From: CAVTHK01 sp964552235
Lineage (GTDB): Bacteria; Spirochaetota; Spirochaetia; SZUA-6; CAVTHK01
Length of the DNA: 64,000 nt
Reading direction: 5' to 3'
Assembly: GCA_964552235.1 (NCBI GenBank)
Contig: CAZKGO010000008.1
Coordinates: 1-64,000 of the forward strand
In this document: positions 33,235-40,975 of the stretch, in pieces
How the letters are laid out: every line of letters begins with the position of its first letter
How positions within the stretch are numbered: the stretch's first letter is position 1
The notes under the pieces: model-generated
Databases searched by the model: none
What the model was told of the DNA's origin: nothing
What the model saw: only the letters and a program-made list of their open reading frames with translations
Made by a program: the position numbers and the translations under genes

Positions 33235-34833
33235 TCACTCGGCGGCTGCGCCGGCGTTCATCGACTGCAGGAACGCCGCATTGTTCTTGGTCTTGTTCAT
33301 TTTGTCAATCAGAAGCTCGATCACCTCGGAGTCGTCCATCGGGTTCATCACCTTGCGCAGGATCCAGACCTTCTGCAGCTCCTCCTCGGTGAGCAGCAGC
33401 TCTTCCTTGCGCGTGCTCGACCGCTTGATGTTGATGGCGGGAAAGGTCCGCCGGTCGGCGATCTTGCGGTCGAGGAGCACCTCCATGTTCCCCGTTCCCT
33501 TGAACTCCTCAAAGATGACCTCGTCCATCCGGCTGCCGGTCTCGATGAGCGCCGTGGCCACGATCGTGAGGCTGCCGCCCTTTTCGATGTTCCTGGCCGC
33601 GCCGAAGAATCGCTTGGGTTTGTGCAGCGCGTTGGAGTCGACGCCGCCGGAGAGGATCTTGCCCGAGGTGGGCACCGTCTGGTTGTACGCCCGCGCCAGG
33701 CGCGTGATCGAATCCAGCAGAATCACCACGTCGCGTCCGTGCTCGACGAAGCGCTTGGCGCGCTCGATCACCATCTCGGCCACCTGGACGTGGCGGGTCG
33801 CCTGCTCGTCAAAGGTGGAGGCGATCACTTCGCCCTTGACGTTGCGCTGCATGTCCGTCACTTCCTCGGGCCGCTCGTCGATCAGGAGAACGAACAGGAG
33901 GACCTCGGGCTGGTTCTCGGTGATCGCGTTGGCGATCTTCTGCAACAGGATCGTCTTGCCGGCCTTGGGAGGCGAAACGATCAGGCCGCGCTGCCCCTTG
34001 CCGATCGGCGAAAAGAGGTTGATCAGCCGCGTAGAGATGTCGCCCGACCGCGTTTCGAGGTTTAGGCGGACGTTCGGGTAGACGGGAAGAAGGTTGTCGA
34101 AGGGAATGCGGGTCTGGGCCACCTGCGGGTCGTCCATGTTCACGCTCTCGACCCGCAGCATGGCGAAGAAGCGCTCGCCCTCCTTGGGTGAGCGGATCTG
34201 GCCGGCCACCGTGTCGCCTGTCTTGAGGTTGAACAGCCGGATCTGGGAGGGCGAGATGTAGATATCGTCGGGCCCGGGCAGGTAGCTGTAGTTCGGCGAC
34301 CGCAGGAACCCGTAGCCGTCGGGCAGGATCTCCAGCGCCCCGTAGGCATAGATGGTGCCCCCGCGCTCGGTGTGGGCCTTGAGGATCGCGAAGATCAGCT
34401 CCTGCTTCCGCATGGCCACGAGCCGGTCGTGGGGGATCTCCAGCGTGCGCGCCAGCTCGCGAAGCTCGGTCATGCTCATGCTCGAGAGCTCGTTGATCTG
34501 CAGGCGCTGGTCCCGGCGGCTCGCTCCCTCGGCCTCCAGGCGCGGGCCGCGCTCCTGCGGCGCCGCCTCGGCAGCCTCCGCCGCCCCTGCGTCCAGGTCC
34601 TCGCGCGGCTGCTCTTCCGGCTCGCCGCCGTCCTTGATCAGCTGAACGCGTATGCGCCTCCGCTTGCCACGCCGCGTCCCGCCCTCGCGCATGGGGGCGG
34701 CGACAGGCGCCGCAGGGGCCGCCGGGACGCCGCCTCTATCCGCCCCGTCGTCCAAGGCCTCCGCCGTCTGTGCCGCCAGACCGATCTCCTGGGTTTCACT
34801 GCCGCCGTCGCGTCGCTTACGGATCATAGCCAT
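33235..34833 (-). CDS. rho: transcription termination factor Rho
   Basis: 532 aa, ~110 longer than Escherichia coli Rho because of an N-terminal Arg/Glu/Ala-rich extension (1-120) of low complexity before the Rho-N helices (SSMSMTELRELARTLEIP). RNA-binding cold-shock domain follows (EILPDGYGFLRS, around residues 165-235). ATPase core: Walker A SPPKAGKTILLQ near 285, FVLLIDERPEEVTD near 315, DSITRLARAYN near 375, GGVDSNAL Q-loop/R-loop region. Hexameric RNA helicase that ends transcription. Start ATG 34833 follows GGAG; a second Met two codons on is possible. Strong promoter upstream (34922-34950). Confidence 0.97.
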   Translation of the reverse strand: MAMIRKRRDGGSETQEIGLAAQTAEALDDGADRGGVPAAPAAPVAAPMREGGTRRGKRRRIRVQLIKDGGEPEEQPREDLDAGAAEAAEAAPQERGPRLEAEGASRRDQRLQINELSSMSMTELRELARTLEIPHDRLVAMRKQELIFAILKAHTERGGTIYAYGALEILPDGYGFLRSPNYSYLPGPDDIYISPSQIRLFNLKTGDTVAGQIRSPKEGERFFAMLRVESVNMDDPQVAQTRIPFDNLLPVYPNVRLNLETRSGDISTRLINLFSPIGKGQRGLIVSPPKAGKTILLQKIANAITENQPEVLLFVLLIDERPEEVTDMQRNVKGEVIASTFDEQATRHVQVAEMVIERAKRFVEHGRDVVILLDSITRLARAYNQTVPTSGKILSGGVDSNALHKPKRFFGAARNIEKGGSLTIVATALIETGSRMDEVIFEEFKGTGNMEVLLDRKIADRRTFPAINIKRSSTRKEELLLTEEELQKVWILRKVMNPMDDSEVIELLIDKMNKTKNNAAFLQSMNAGAAAE

Positions 34834-34921
34834 CAGGCCTGCTCCACAAGAAAAAAGGTATTGGAAGGGAGAGAAGAGCCGCCCCCGACTCCAGGGGCTG
34901 TTGGGTATCTGCTTTGCTCAT
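34834..34921 (-). promoter_or_regulatory. rho mRNA leader with hairpin and pyrimidine-rich tract
   Basis: About 80 nt from the predicted start (~34915) to the ATG. It holds a GC stem (GCCCC with GGGGGC around a 7-nt loop) followed by a C/T-rich, G-poor stretch and a T6 run. Rho autoregulates its own gene in several bacteria, and an unstructured pyrimidine-rich leader is what a Rho loading site looks like; this is inference. Confidence 0.35.
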
Positions 34922-34950
34922 AGTATATTGTTCACCCGCCTCGCTGTCAA
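34922..34950 (-). promoter_or_regulatory. rho promoter (near-perfect sigma70)
   Basis: TTGACA (34950-34945), 17 bp, TATACT (34927-34922). The -35 overlaps the cinA stop codon (34947-34949). Confidence 0.85.
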
Positions 34951-35690
34951 CCGGACGGGCCCGCCTGCCAGGGCTGCCCGCGCACGCGAGAGTCGATCAT
35001 CAGCAGGGCCTGCCAGGCCGCCTGCTCGCGCACGCGGCCGCGGTCGCCGCGATAGAGGAAGCACGCCGACTCGACCGCATCGGTCGGGCCGCCGGCGGCG
35101 ATCCAGACCGTCCCGACGGGCTTGTCGGCAGTACCCCCATCGGGACCTGCGACCCCCGAGATCGCAGCGGCGTACTGCGCGCCGAACGCCGCCGCCGCTG
35201 CCCGGGCCATGGCCTCGACCACCGCCGACGAAACGGCCCCGTGGCGGGCCAGGGTTTCCGCTGGCACGCCGAGCAGCCTCACCTTTGCCTCGTTGGAGTA
35301 CGCAACCACCCCTCCGAGCAGGAACGCCGAGCTTCCCGGCAGGTCGGTCAGCAGCTTGCACACCAGGCCTCCCGTGCAGGACTCCGCCAGCGCCAGCGAC
35401 GCGCCGGCGGCCCTCAGCGAAGCGGCCACGCGGCCCACCAGGCTCTGGTCGCCGGCGGCCACGCGGGCCGGCCCGAACACGGCCCGCAGGCGGTCGACGG
35501 CACGGCCTTCGCCGCCCTCCGCCGGCCTCAGCACGGTCCGGTCGGCCCGCTCGACGCAGCCGGCCGCATCCAGGCCTGCGGCCGCCAGCGCCGCCCGCAC
35601 CTCGGCGGCCGTGGCGAGGTAGACCGAGACCGCGTACCCTGCTTGCGGATGCGTGGCTGCCGCCTTTGCGCCTGCTGCCGTTCCGCTCAG
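34947..35690 (-). CDS. cinA: CinA C-terminal domain (PncC-type) protein lacking the MoCF domain
   Basis: About 247 aa. Residues ~95-245 are a complete CinA C-domain: LALAESCTGGL, DLPGSSAFLLGGVVAYSNEAKVRLLGV, HGAVSS, GVAGPDGGTADKPVGTVW, GDRGRVREQAA. Such domains hydrolyse nicotinamide mononucleotide to nicotinate mononucleotide. Residues ~15-70 resemble the middle linker domain, but the N-terminal MoCF nucleotide-binding domain of full CinA is absent because the bactofilin gene sits there. The start is uncertain: CTG 35690 overlaps the bactofilin TGA (CTGA) and has AGGGG close by; an ATG at 35771 would overlap bactofilin by 85 bp and has no spaced SD. Confidence 0.8.
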   Translation of the reverse strand: MSGTAAGAKAAATHPQAGYAVSVYLATAAEVRAALAAAGLDAAGCVERADRTVLRPAEGGEGRAVDRLRAVFGPARVAAGDQSLVGRVAASLRAAGASLALAESCTGGLVCKLLTDLPGSSAFLLGGVVAYSNEAKVRLLGVPAETLARHGAVSSAVVEAMARAAAAAFGAQYAAAISGVAGPDGGTADKPVGTVWIAAGGPTDAVESACFLYRGDRGRVREQAAWQALLMIDSRVRGQPWQAGPSG

Positions 35691-36088
35691 GCGCCCCTGA
35701 GGGATTCCTTGAGCTCGGAAGACCGAGCCGAGAAGATGTCGACCGCGGCGGTGTCCTTGATCATCTCGCACTTGCCCTCGAACACCACTCCGTCGGCTAT
35801 CTTCAGCTTCGCGGTCCTGATGTCTCCGTACAGGCGCGCAGTGCCGAGCAGCTCGACCCTGTCCCGCGCCACGATGTTTCCCCGGACCGTTCCCGCGACC
35901 ACGACCGACCCGACCTCGATGTCGGCGTCGATCTCGGCGCTCTGCTCGACGTACAGCGCTCCGGCGGACACGATCCGTCCCTGGAAGCGCCCTTCGACCT
36001 TGAGCGACTTCTCGAAGCGCATGGTGCCGCTGAAGCTCGTTTCCTTGCCGAGGCTCGTGCTGATCCGATCGTCGGTGATCTTGGACAC
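35687..36088 (-). CDS. bactofilin 1
   Basis: 133 aa with the bactofilin beta-helix: short repeats with hydrophobic every-other residues (GTMRFEKSLKVEGRFQG, GALYVEQSAEIDADIEVGSVVVAGTVRGNIVARDRVELLGTARLYGDI), flanked by short charged tails. Bactofilins polymerise into cytoskeletal filaments that position envelope enzymes. It lies in the operon response regulator - cyclase-tail protein - bactofilin - CinA, which is unlike the M23 context of the second copy (42364-42804). Its stop may be coupled with the cinA start. Confidence 0.92.
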   Translation of the reverse strand: MSKITDDRISTSLGKETSFSGTMRFEKSLKVEGRFQGRIVSAGALYVEQSAEIDADIEVGSVVVAGTVRGNIVARDRVELLGTARLYGDIRTAKLKIADGVVFEGKCEMIKDTAAVDIFSARSSELKESLRGA

Positions 36089-36100
36089 GGCTTCCGTCCG

Positions 36101-36322
36101 CTACTTGGTCGTCATCACGAACACCCCGTCCCAGTCCTGCGGCGGCGGGTTCTCGATGTAGTGCTTGCAGCGCGCATAGTACACCTTGGACGGGCCGTCC
36201 TCCGGGTCCACCTGCAGCGCCTGGGCAAAGAACCTGCGGGCCTCGGCGAACCGCATCAGCTTGTAGGCCTTGCGCCCCTGGTCGAACAGCTCCAGGACGT
36301 GCCGCGTCTTCTCGGAAATCAT
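36101..36322 (-). CDS. free-standing adenylate-cyclase-tail-like TPR peptide
   Basis: 73 aa: one TPR-like helix pair (RKAYKLMRFAEARRFFAQALQV) followed by DPEDGPSKVYYARCKHYIENPPPQDWDGVFVMTTK. This RC-x5-PP-x3-WDGV ending is the short tail I know from the extreme C-terminus of many spirochaetal class III adenylate cyclases, directly after the catalytic domain. Here it stands alone, with its ATG overlapping the response-regulator stop (ATGA). It may bind or regulate a cyclase in trans, or be a remnant. Family assignment is from memory. Confidence 0.75.
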   Translation of the reverse strand: MISEKTRHVLELFDQGRKAYKLMRFAEARRFFAQALQVDPEDGPSKVYYARCKHYIENPPPQDWDGVFVMTTK

Positions 36323-37068
36323 CGCGGGGCCTCCGCCCTGCCCCGCCCGGCGCGGCCCGCGCCGGCGAGCAGCGACTTGCGGTACTTCTCCTCCAGGTCC
36401 TTGAGGGCGACGTCGCCCTGTTTGAGGCGGCTTTCCTGGCTCTTGAGGTCCTCGATCTCGCCTTCGAGGCTGCCGAGGGCGGCCAGGATTTCCTGCTGCT
36501 CCTTGCGGATGAACTCCAGCAGGCCCCGCATCTGCTTCTCCGACGAAGGATCGGCCGCCTGGATCTTCTGCAGAATCTCCGTGACGGGCTTGCGCACGTG
36601 GCGCGTGAAGAACAGCAGCGAGCTGTTCAGCGATTCGATGACCGCGATCCGCTTTTCGCGCCTGGTGATCTGTCTGCGCAGCTCGCGGCTTCGCAGCACC
36701 GCCCTGATCCTGGCGAGCACTTCGGAAAAGTTGAAGGGCTTGGTGATGTAGTCGTCGACCCCGAGATCGAAGCCTTCGATCTTGTCCTCGACGCTGTCCA
36801 TGGCTGAGAACATGATCACGGGGATGTCCCTGCAGTCCTCGTACTTCTCGTCGCTCTTGAGCCGTTTCGTCACCTCCCAGCCTGTGAGGCCCGGCATGAT
36901 GTTGTCGAGCAGCACAAGATCAGGCCGGAACGACTGCACGAGCTCCAGCGCCTCCTCGCCGTCCTCGGCCTTGGCGACCTCGAATCCGAGCTTGCTCAGC
37001 ATCACGTCGAAGAACTCGAGGTTGATCGGTTCGTCGTCGACGATCAGGATCTTGTCCTTGGGTTTCAT
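36319..37068 (-). CDS. response regulator with C-terminal coiled coil
   Basis: 249 aa. Receiver domain 1-125: acidic pair D11/D12, phosphoacceptor D55 in LVLLDNIMPG, S88 switch residue in MFSAMD, K110 in YITKPF. Then a long coiled coil (about 125-235) with no DNA-binding or output enzyme, and a basic C-terminus. It probably signals through protein contacts. ATG 37068 has GGGA six bases upstream. First gene of a four-gene unit with the cyclase-tail peptide, bactofilin 1 and CinA; no histidine kinase is nearby. Confidence 0.92.
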   Translation of the reverse strand: MKPKDKILIVDDEPINLEFFDVMLSKLGFEVAKAEDGEEALELVQSFRPDLVLLDNIMPGLTGWEVTKRLKSDEKYEDCRDIPVIMFSAMDSVEDKIEGFDLGVDDYITKPFNFSEVLARIRAVLRSRELRRQITRREKRIAVIESLNSSLLFFTRHVRKPVTEILQKIQAADPSSEKQMRGLLEFIRKEQQEILAALGSLEGEIEDLKSQESRLKQGDVALKDLEEKYRKSLLAGAGRAGRGRAEAPR

Positions 37069-37095
37069 GTCACGTCCCAACGGGCGGGATGGTTC

Positions 37096-37124
37096 ATTGT
37101 CACAGACTCCAACAGAGTTGTCAA
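37096..37124 (-). promoter_or_regulatory. promoter of the response regulator operon
   Basis: TTGACA (37124-37119), 17 bp, GACAAT (37101-37096). The -35 overlaps the lnt copy 2 stop codon; the ATG is ~21 nt past the predicted start. Confidence 0.65.
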
Positions 37125-38758
37125 CTGCCGCCGCCCCGCTTGCCCGTCGCCCGCTCGACCAGGGGCGCCGCCAGGCACCACAGGGTGACGGCCAGGGTAC
37201 CCGCCAGCGCAGCCTGCGCCAGCCAATCGCCCCAGCGGGTGTACGGCGTGGTGATGCCCCGCACGACGGGCACCTCGCCCACGAGGGTATCCTCGACGAA
37301 CGGGTCGAGCATCTTGAGGATGCGGCCGTTGGGGTCCACGATCACCGTCATGCCCCCGTTGGTGCTGCGCACCAGCGAGCGCCGGTTCTCGACGGTGCGC
37401 AGGACGCCCATGGCCATGTGCTGCATCGCGCAGGCAACCGACCCGGCCCAGGAATCGTTGGTCATGTTGACGAGCACGTCGGCGCCCCTGCTGACGAACA
37501 GCCGTCCGATCGAGCCGAAGGTATCCTCGTAGCAGATCGGCGTCGAGAAGCGCACTCCCCGGTCCTCGTACACCACCGGCACGGTGCCCGCCTCGTAGTG
37601 GTGGATGTCGAACCGCTGCAGCAGCTCGTGCATCCAGGTGAGCGGGCCGCGAAACGGGAAATGCTCGCTGAAGGGCACCAGGCGGAGCTTGCGGTAGATG
37701 TCCACGATCTCGCCCGCGCGGTACAGCAGGGTCGCGTTGTAGTCCAGCCGCACCTCCTCACCGCCGGGCAGAACCCGCCGCTGCCCGTCGTTGTTGCCGA
37801 TCACGTAGGCGAGGGTCTGGGTGTCCAGGAACTCGCGCAGCTGCTTGACGAGCTTGTAGCGCGCGTCGTCGGTCCGGTAGCGCGTGTGCCAGTCGATGCT
37901 GGGCACGAACGAGGTCTCCGACCAGATGACGATCTCCGGCTCCTGCCTGACGGCAGCCGTGCTCTGGCGCACCAGGGCCCGCAGCGACGCCCGGTAGGCC
38001 TCGTCGCCTCCGCGCCACGGGTCGACGTTCTGCTGAACCAGCGCCACCCTCCACTGGCGCAGGGGCGCGGTGTCGACCTGGCCGGCGACGCCGTACACCA
38101 GGCCGGCGGCGAAGACCGCGCCGTAGACCGCGATCGCCGGCAGACGAGACCGTAGAAACCGGGCCGCCCCCGCAAGCCCGTCGCGCACCGCGTTGCCCAG
38201 CAGAGCCGACGGAAAGACGACGATCGCCGAGATCAGCCAGACGCCGGCGAGGCTGGCAACCTGGATCAGCGGGATGAACAGGTACTGCGAGTAGCCGAGG
38301 ATCCCGTAGGGATAGCCGAGGTAGCCCAGGGTCTTGACGTACTCGTAGCCGATCCACGCCGCCGCCTGCAACAGCCAGCCGTGGCGCGGGAACCTGCCGT
38401 CGATGAGCTTGAGGATGGGAAACAGCAGGAGGAAATGCGCGGCGTAGATGGTCGGCACGACGACCAGCCCGAGCGGATGCCACGTGGCCAGCCAGAAGTT
38501 CAGAAGCGCGTAGCTCACGAACCCGTACAGCGGTCCGTAGGCGACCACCCGCGACCAGCCGGCGCGATGAACAACCGCGAACACGGGCGCCACGCACACG
38601 TAGCCGAGGGGGAACCATCCCCACCGCGAAACGAAGCTGGGAAACGACAGGGCGAACAGCAGGGCGGAAAGGCCCAGAAGCGCCATCTCGCCGCCCACCA
38701 CGCGCGCGGGCGAGGGGGCGGCCGCCCGGGGCCGGACCGCCAGCTCGGTCCGCCGCAC
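37121..38758 (-). CDS. lnt: apolipoprotein N-acyltransferase, copy 2
   Basis: 545 aa. N-terminal multi-pass membrane region (about 25-225), then a nitrilase-fold domain with the triad E281 in WSETSF, K357 in DIYRKLRLVPFSEHFPF and C409 in TPICYEDTF, and a last membrane segment. It differs clearly from copy 1 in sequence but both retain the triad. GTG 38758 directly follows the hup stop (TAGGTG), with AGGA five bases upstream. Downstream of rpsT and hup; a hup-lnt pair also occurs in Treponema pallidum (TP0251-TP0252, from memory), so this is probably the ancestral copy. Confidence 0.94.
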   Translation of the reverse strand: MRRTELAVRPRAAAPSPARVVGGEMALLGLSALLFALSFPSFVSRWGWFPLGYVCVAPVFAVVHRAGWSRVVAYGPLYGFVSYALLNFWLATWHPLGLVVVPTIYAAHFLLLFPILKLIDGRFPRHGWLLQAAAWIGYEYVKTLGYLGYPYGILGYSQYLFIPLIQVASLAGVWLISAIVVFPSALLGNAVRDGLAGAARFLRSRLPAIAVYGAVFAAGLVYGVAGQVDTAPLRQWRVALVQQNVDPWRGGDEAYRASLRALVRQSTAAVRQEPEIVIWSETSFVPSIDWHTRYRTDDARYKLVKQLREFLDTQTLAYVIGNNDGQRRVLPGGEEVRLDYNATLLYRAGEIVDIYRKLRLVPFSEHFPFRGPLTWMHELLQRFDIHHYEAGTVPVVYEDRGVRFSTPICYEDTFGSIGRLFVSRGADVLVNMTNDSWAGSVACAMQHMAMGVLRTVENRRSLVRSTNGGMTVIVDPNGRILKMLDPFVEDTLVGEVPVVRGITTPYTRWGDWLAQAALAGTLAVTLWCLAAPLVERATGKRGGGS

Positions 38759-39061
38759 CTACGTCCTCATCGGCCAGGCGATCTGCTTGAGCTCCTGGCC
38801 CGGTCTGAAGACCGGCACGCCGTGGTTGTCGACGGGAAACACCTCCCCGGTCTTGGGGTTGCGCGCGCGCTTGCGGCCCTTGCGCAACCGAACCTCGAAC
38901 GTCCCGAAGCCGCGCAGCTCCACCACGCGGTCGTCGTGCAGGCCCTTCTTGATCTCCTCGAAAACCCTGTCGATGACTCGGTGGATGCCCTTGCGGCTCA
39001 GATCAGAGTCGGCGTAGATGCTCTCGATGATATCGGCCTTGGTCAGCTTCTTTTTCGGCAT
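38759..39061 (-). CDS. hup: HU/IHF-family DNA-binding protein
   Basis: 100 aa. The N-terminal helices (KKLTKADIIESIYADSDLSRKGIHRVIDRVFEEI) and the DNA-binding arm (GFGTFEVRLRKGRKRARNPKTGE) are typical. Nucleoid-associated dimer that bends DNA. The C-terminal ~15 residues (PGQELKQIAWPMRT) extend slightly past the common HU end. Co-transcribed with rpsT upstream and lnt downstream. Confidence 0.96.
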   Translation of the reverse strand: MPKKKLTKADIIESIYADSDLSRKGIHRVIDRVFEEIKKGLHDDRVVELRGFGTFEVRLRKGRKRARNPKTGEVFPVDNHGVPVFRPGQELKQIAWPMRT

Positions 39062-39086
39062 ACCACGCCCCCGACAGCGCGCGCCG

Positions 39087-39347
39087 TTATACCCTGTTCA
39101 GAGCCTTGCTCATGCGCGACTTCTTCCGCGATGCGGTGTTGCGGTGCAGGATCCCCTTGGCGGCGGCCTTGTCGAGGATCCCGGCAAGGGCACGGTACCC
39201 GGCCTGCGCCTCTTCCTTGCGGCCGGCGGCGACGGCTTCGAGAAAATCCTTGGTCCGGCTCTTCAGCATGCTCCTGTAGGCCTTGTTGCGCACACGAGCG
39301 CGCTCGCTCTGGCCCTGCCGCTTCTGTGCGGACGACTTGGCTGCCAA
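39087..39347 (-). CDS. rpsT: 30S ribosomal protein S20 (TTG start)
   Basis: 86 aa of the basic three-helix S20 fold (AKSSAQKRQGQSERARVRN..., NTASRKKSRMSKALN). I place the start at TTG 39347: AAGGAG lies seven bases upstream and the N-terminus then aligns with S20. The ORF further upstream has no SD. Escherichia coli rpsT also starts with a TTG. S20 helps assemble the 30S body. First gene of the rpsT-hup-lnt unit. Confidence 0.93.
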   Translation of the reverse strand: MAAKSSAQKRQGQSERARVRNKAYRSMLKSRTKDFLEAVAAGRKEEAQAGYRALAGILDKAAAKGILHRNTASRKKSRMSKALNRV

Positions 39348-39385
39348 TTCGTATCTCCTTGTCGACGCGGAAAAACTCGGGGACG

Positions 39386-39414
39386 AAGTTACCAAAACCC
39401 CTCTGCTCTGTCAA
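39386..39414 (-). promoter_or_regulatory. rpsT-hup-lnt promoter
   Basis: TTGACA (39414-39409), 17 bp, TAACTT (39391-39386); leader ~35 nt to the TTG start. Confidence 0.8.
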
Positions 39415-39481
39415 GGCCGCCGCGCGGTAACTGGTTCTTGCGCAGAGGGTTGCAGAGCGTCGGCAAGCCGCGATCCGCGCC

Positions 39482-39510
39482 TTCACAGAGAAGGCCGCCG
39501 ACGATAAACT
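39482..39510 (+). promoter_or_regulatory. plsC promoter candidate
   Basis: TTCACA (39482-39487), 17 bp, TAAACT (39505-39510); the ATG follows at 39534. Confidence 0.5.
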
Positions 39511-39533
39511 CCGGGACCGGGGCCGGGAGAAGC

Positions 39534-40277
39534 ATGAGATCAGCGCTGTTCGTCGTCGTCTTCGCCGCCCTTGCGCTCCTGGGCGACCTGCAGATACGAT
39601 TCCTGCGGATCTTCTGCGGTTCCCGCACCTTCCGCCTGCGCCTGCAGCGCCAGCACGTCTGGCTGGCGAGCGTGATCCTGCGCCTGGCGCGCATCATCAC
39701 GGGGCTGCGCCTGACAGTCGAATCCTCCGTGGACCGGCCCCTGCCCCCCGCTGCCATCGTCGTGTGCAATCACCAGAGCCTGCTCGACATTCCGGCCGTG
39801 ATCCTCGCCCTTCCCGATCACATGCTGCGGTTCGTGGCCAAGGCCGAACTCGGCAGGCGCATCCCTCTCGTGGCCCCCGCCCTGCGCTACGCCCGCCACG
39901 CGCTCATCAGGCGCAAGGGCAGCTTCGCGCAGACCCGAGCCGCGCTCCTGAGGCTCGCCCGTCAACCTGGAGTCACCCCGGTCATCTTTCCCGAGGGCAC
40001 GCGCTCGCGCGACGGGACGCTTGGGCCCTACCACTCAGCAGCCGTGCGCGTCCTCGTCGAAGCCTCCAGGCTGCCCATCCTGGCGGTGGCGCTCGAGGGG
40101 GGAAGCCGCCTGCGCACCTTTTCCCAGATCAACCGCATCGGGGACGTCACCTACCGCGTCGGGCTGCTCAGCGTTCATCCCGGCCCTTCGGGCCGCGGCG
40201 AGACGCTGCGCCTTCTGGCAAGGGTGCGGGGCCAAGTCGCGGCCCGGCAGGCCCGCTGGCGCGGGCAGAGCCGCTGA
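39534..40277 (+). CDS. plsC: 1-acyl-sn-glycerol-3-phosphate acyltransferase
   Basis: 247 aa. An N-terminal membrane segment (about 2-20) and the acyltransferase motifs: NHQSLLD (NHx4D, near residue 78), RKGSF near 125, FPEGTRSRDG near 152 and a VAL-G motif near 187. PlsC makes phosphatidic acid from lysophosphatidic acid in the inner membrane. ATG 39534 has GGGAGA just upstream; the longer frame upstream is a shadow of rpsT. The next gene follows after five bp. Confidence 0.93.
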   Translation: MRSALFVVVFAALALLGDLQIRFLRIFCGSRTFRLRLQRQHVWLASVILRLARIITGLRLTVESSVDRPLPPAAIVVCNHQSLLDIPAVILALPDHMLRFVAKAELGRRIPLVAPALRYARHALIRRKGSFAQTRAALLRLARQPGVTPVIFPEGTRSRDGTLGPYHSAAVRVLVEASRLPILAVALEGGSRLRTFSQINRIGDVTYRVGLLSVHPGPSGRGETLRLLARVRGQVAARQARWRGQSR

Positions 40278-40282
40278 GCGCC

Positions 40283-40975
40283 ATGGCCGCCCCTCCTCCG
40301 TTCCGCGGTTTTCTCTTCGACGCCGACAACACCATCCTCGACTTCGACGCGGCCGAGGAGCAGGCGCTCCTGGCAGCCGTCGACGCCCGCGCCGACGGGT
40401 TGCTGGCCGCCTACCGCCGCATCAACGGGGCGTTGTGGAAGGAGGCCGAGGCGGGCACCATCTCGCGCGAGCGGCTGGCCGAGGAGCGGTTCCGCCGCCT
40501 TGCCCTCGAGCTGTCGCTCGCCGTCGACCCCGCGCATCTCGCGCGCCGCTATCTGCGCGAGCTCGCCGCCCGCGCACCCTTGCTGCCCGCGGCGATCGCG
40601 GTGCTGGACCGCCTCTCGCGCGCAGCCGTGCTCGGGCTGCTGACCAACGGCATCGCGTCGGTGCAGCGCCCCCGCATCGCGAAGGCCGGCATCGAGGTGT
40701 TCTTCCAGGCGATCATCGTCTGCGAGGAAGTCGGCATCAACAAGCCGGATCCCGCGGTGTTTCACCTCGCCGCCAGGCGTCTGCACCTGGCGCCGCACGA
40801 GATGTTGTGCGTCGGCGACAGCCCCTCGTCGGACATCAGGGGCGGATGGGCGGCCGGGATGGCGACCTGCTGGGTGAACCTGCGAGGCCGCCCCTACCCT
40901 CCGGAGGAACCGGCCCCCGACTACGTCGTTGCGCGCCTGGAGGAGCTGCTCGACCTCGCCCCTCAGCCCTCCTGA
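40283..40975 (+). CDS. HAD-superfamily phosphatase (YjjG-like)
   Basis: 230 aa. HAD motifs: I, LFDADNTILDF with nucleophile D13 and D15; II, LLTNG near 119; III, NKPDPAVF with the Lys near 155; IV, VGDSPSSDIRGG near 180. The helical cap between motifs I and II and the DADNT signature match the YjjG/noncanonical pyrimidine nucleotidase group, which removes damaged nucleotides. The substrate cannot be proved from sequence. Follows plsC by five bp; its last 13 bp overlap the opposite-strand ricT-like gene. Confidence 0.9.
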   Translation: MAAPPPFRGFLFDADNTILDFDAAEEQALLAAVDARADGLLAAYRRINGALWKEAEAGTISRERLAEERFRRLALELSLAVDPAHLARRYLRELAARAPLLPAAIAVLDRLSRAAVLGLLTNGIASVQRPRIAKAGIEVFFQAIIVCEEVGINKPDPAVFHLAARRLHLAPHEMLCVGDSPSSDIRGGWAAGMATCWVNLRGRPYPPEEPAPDYVVARLEELLDLAPQPS

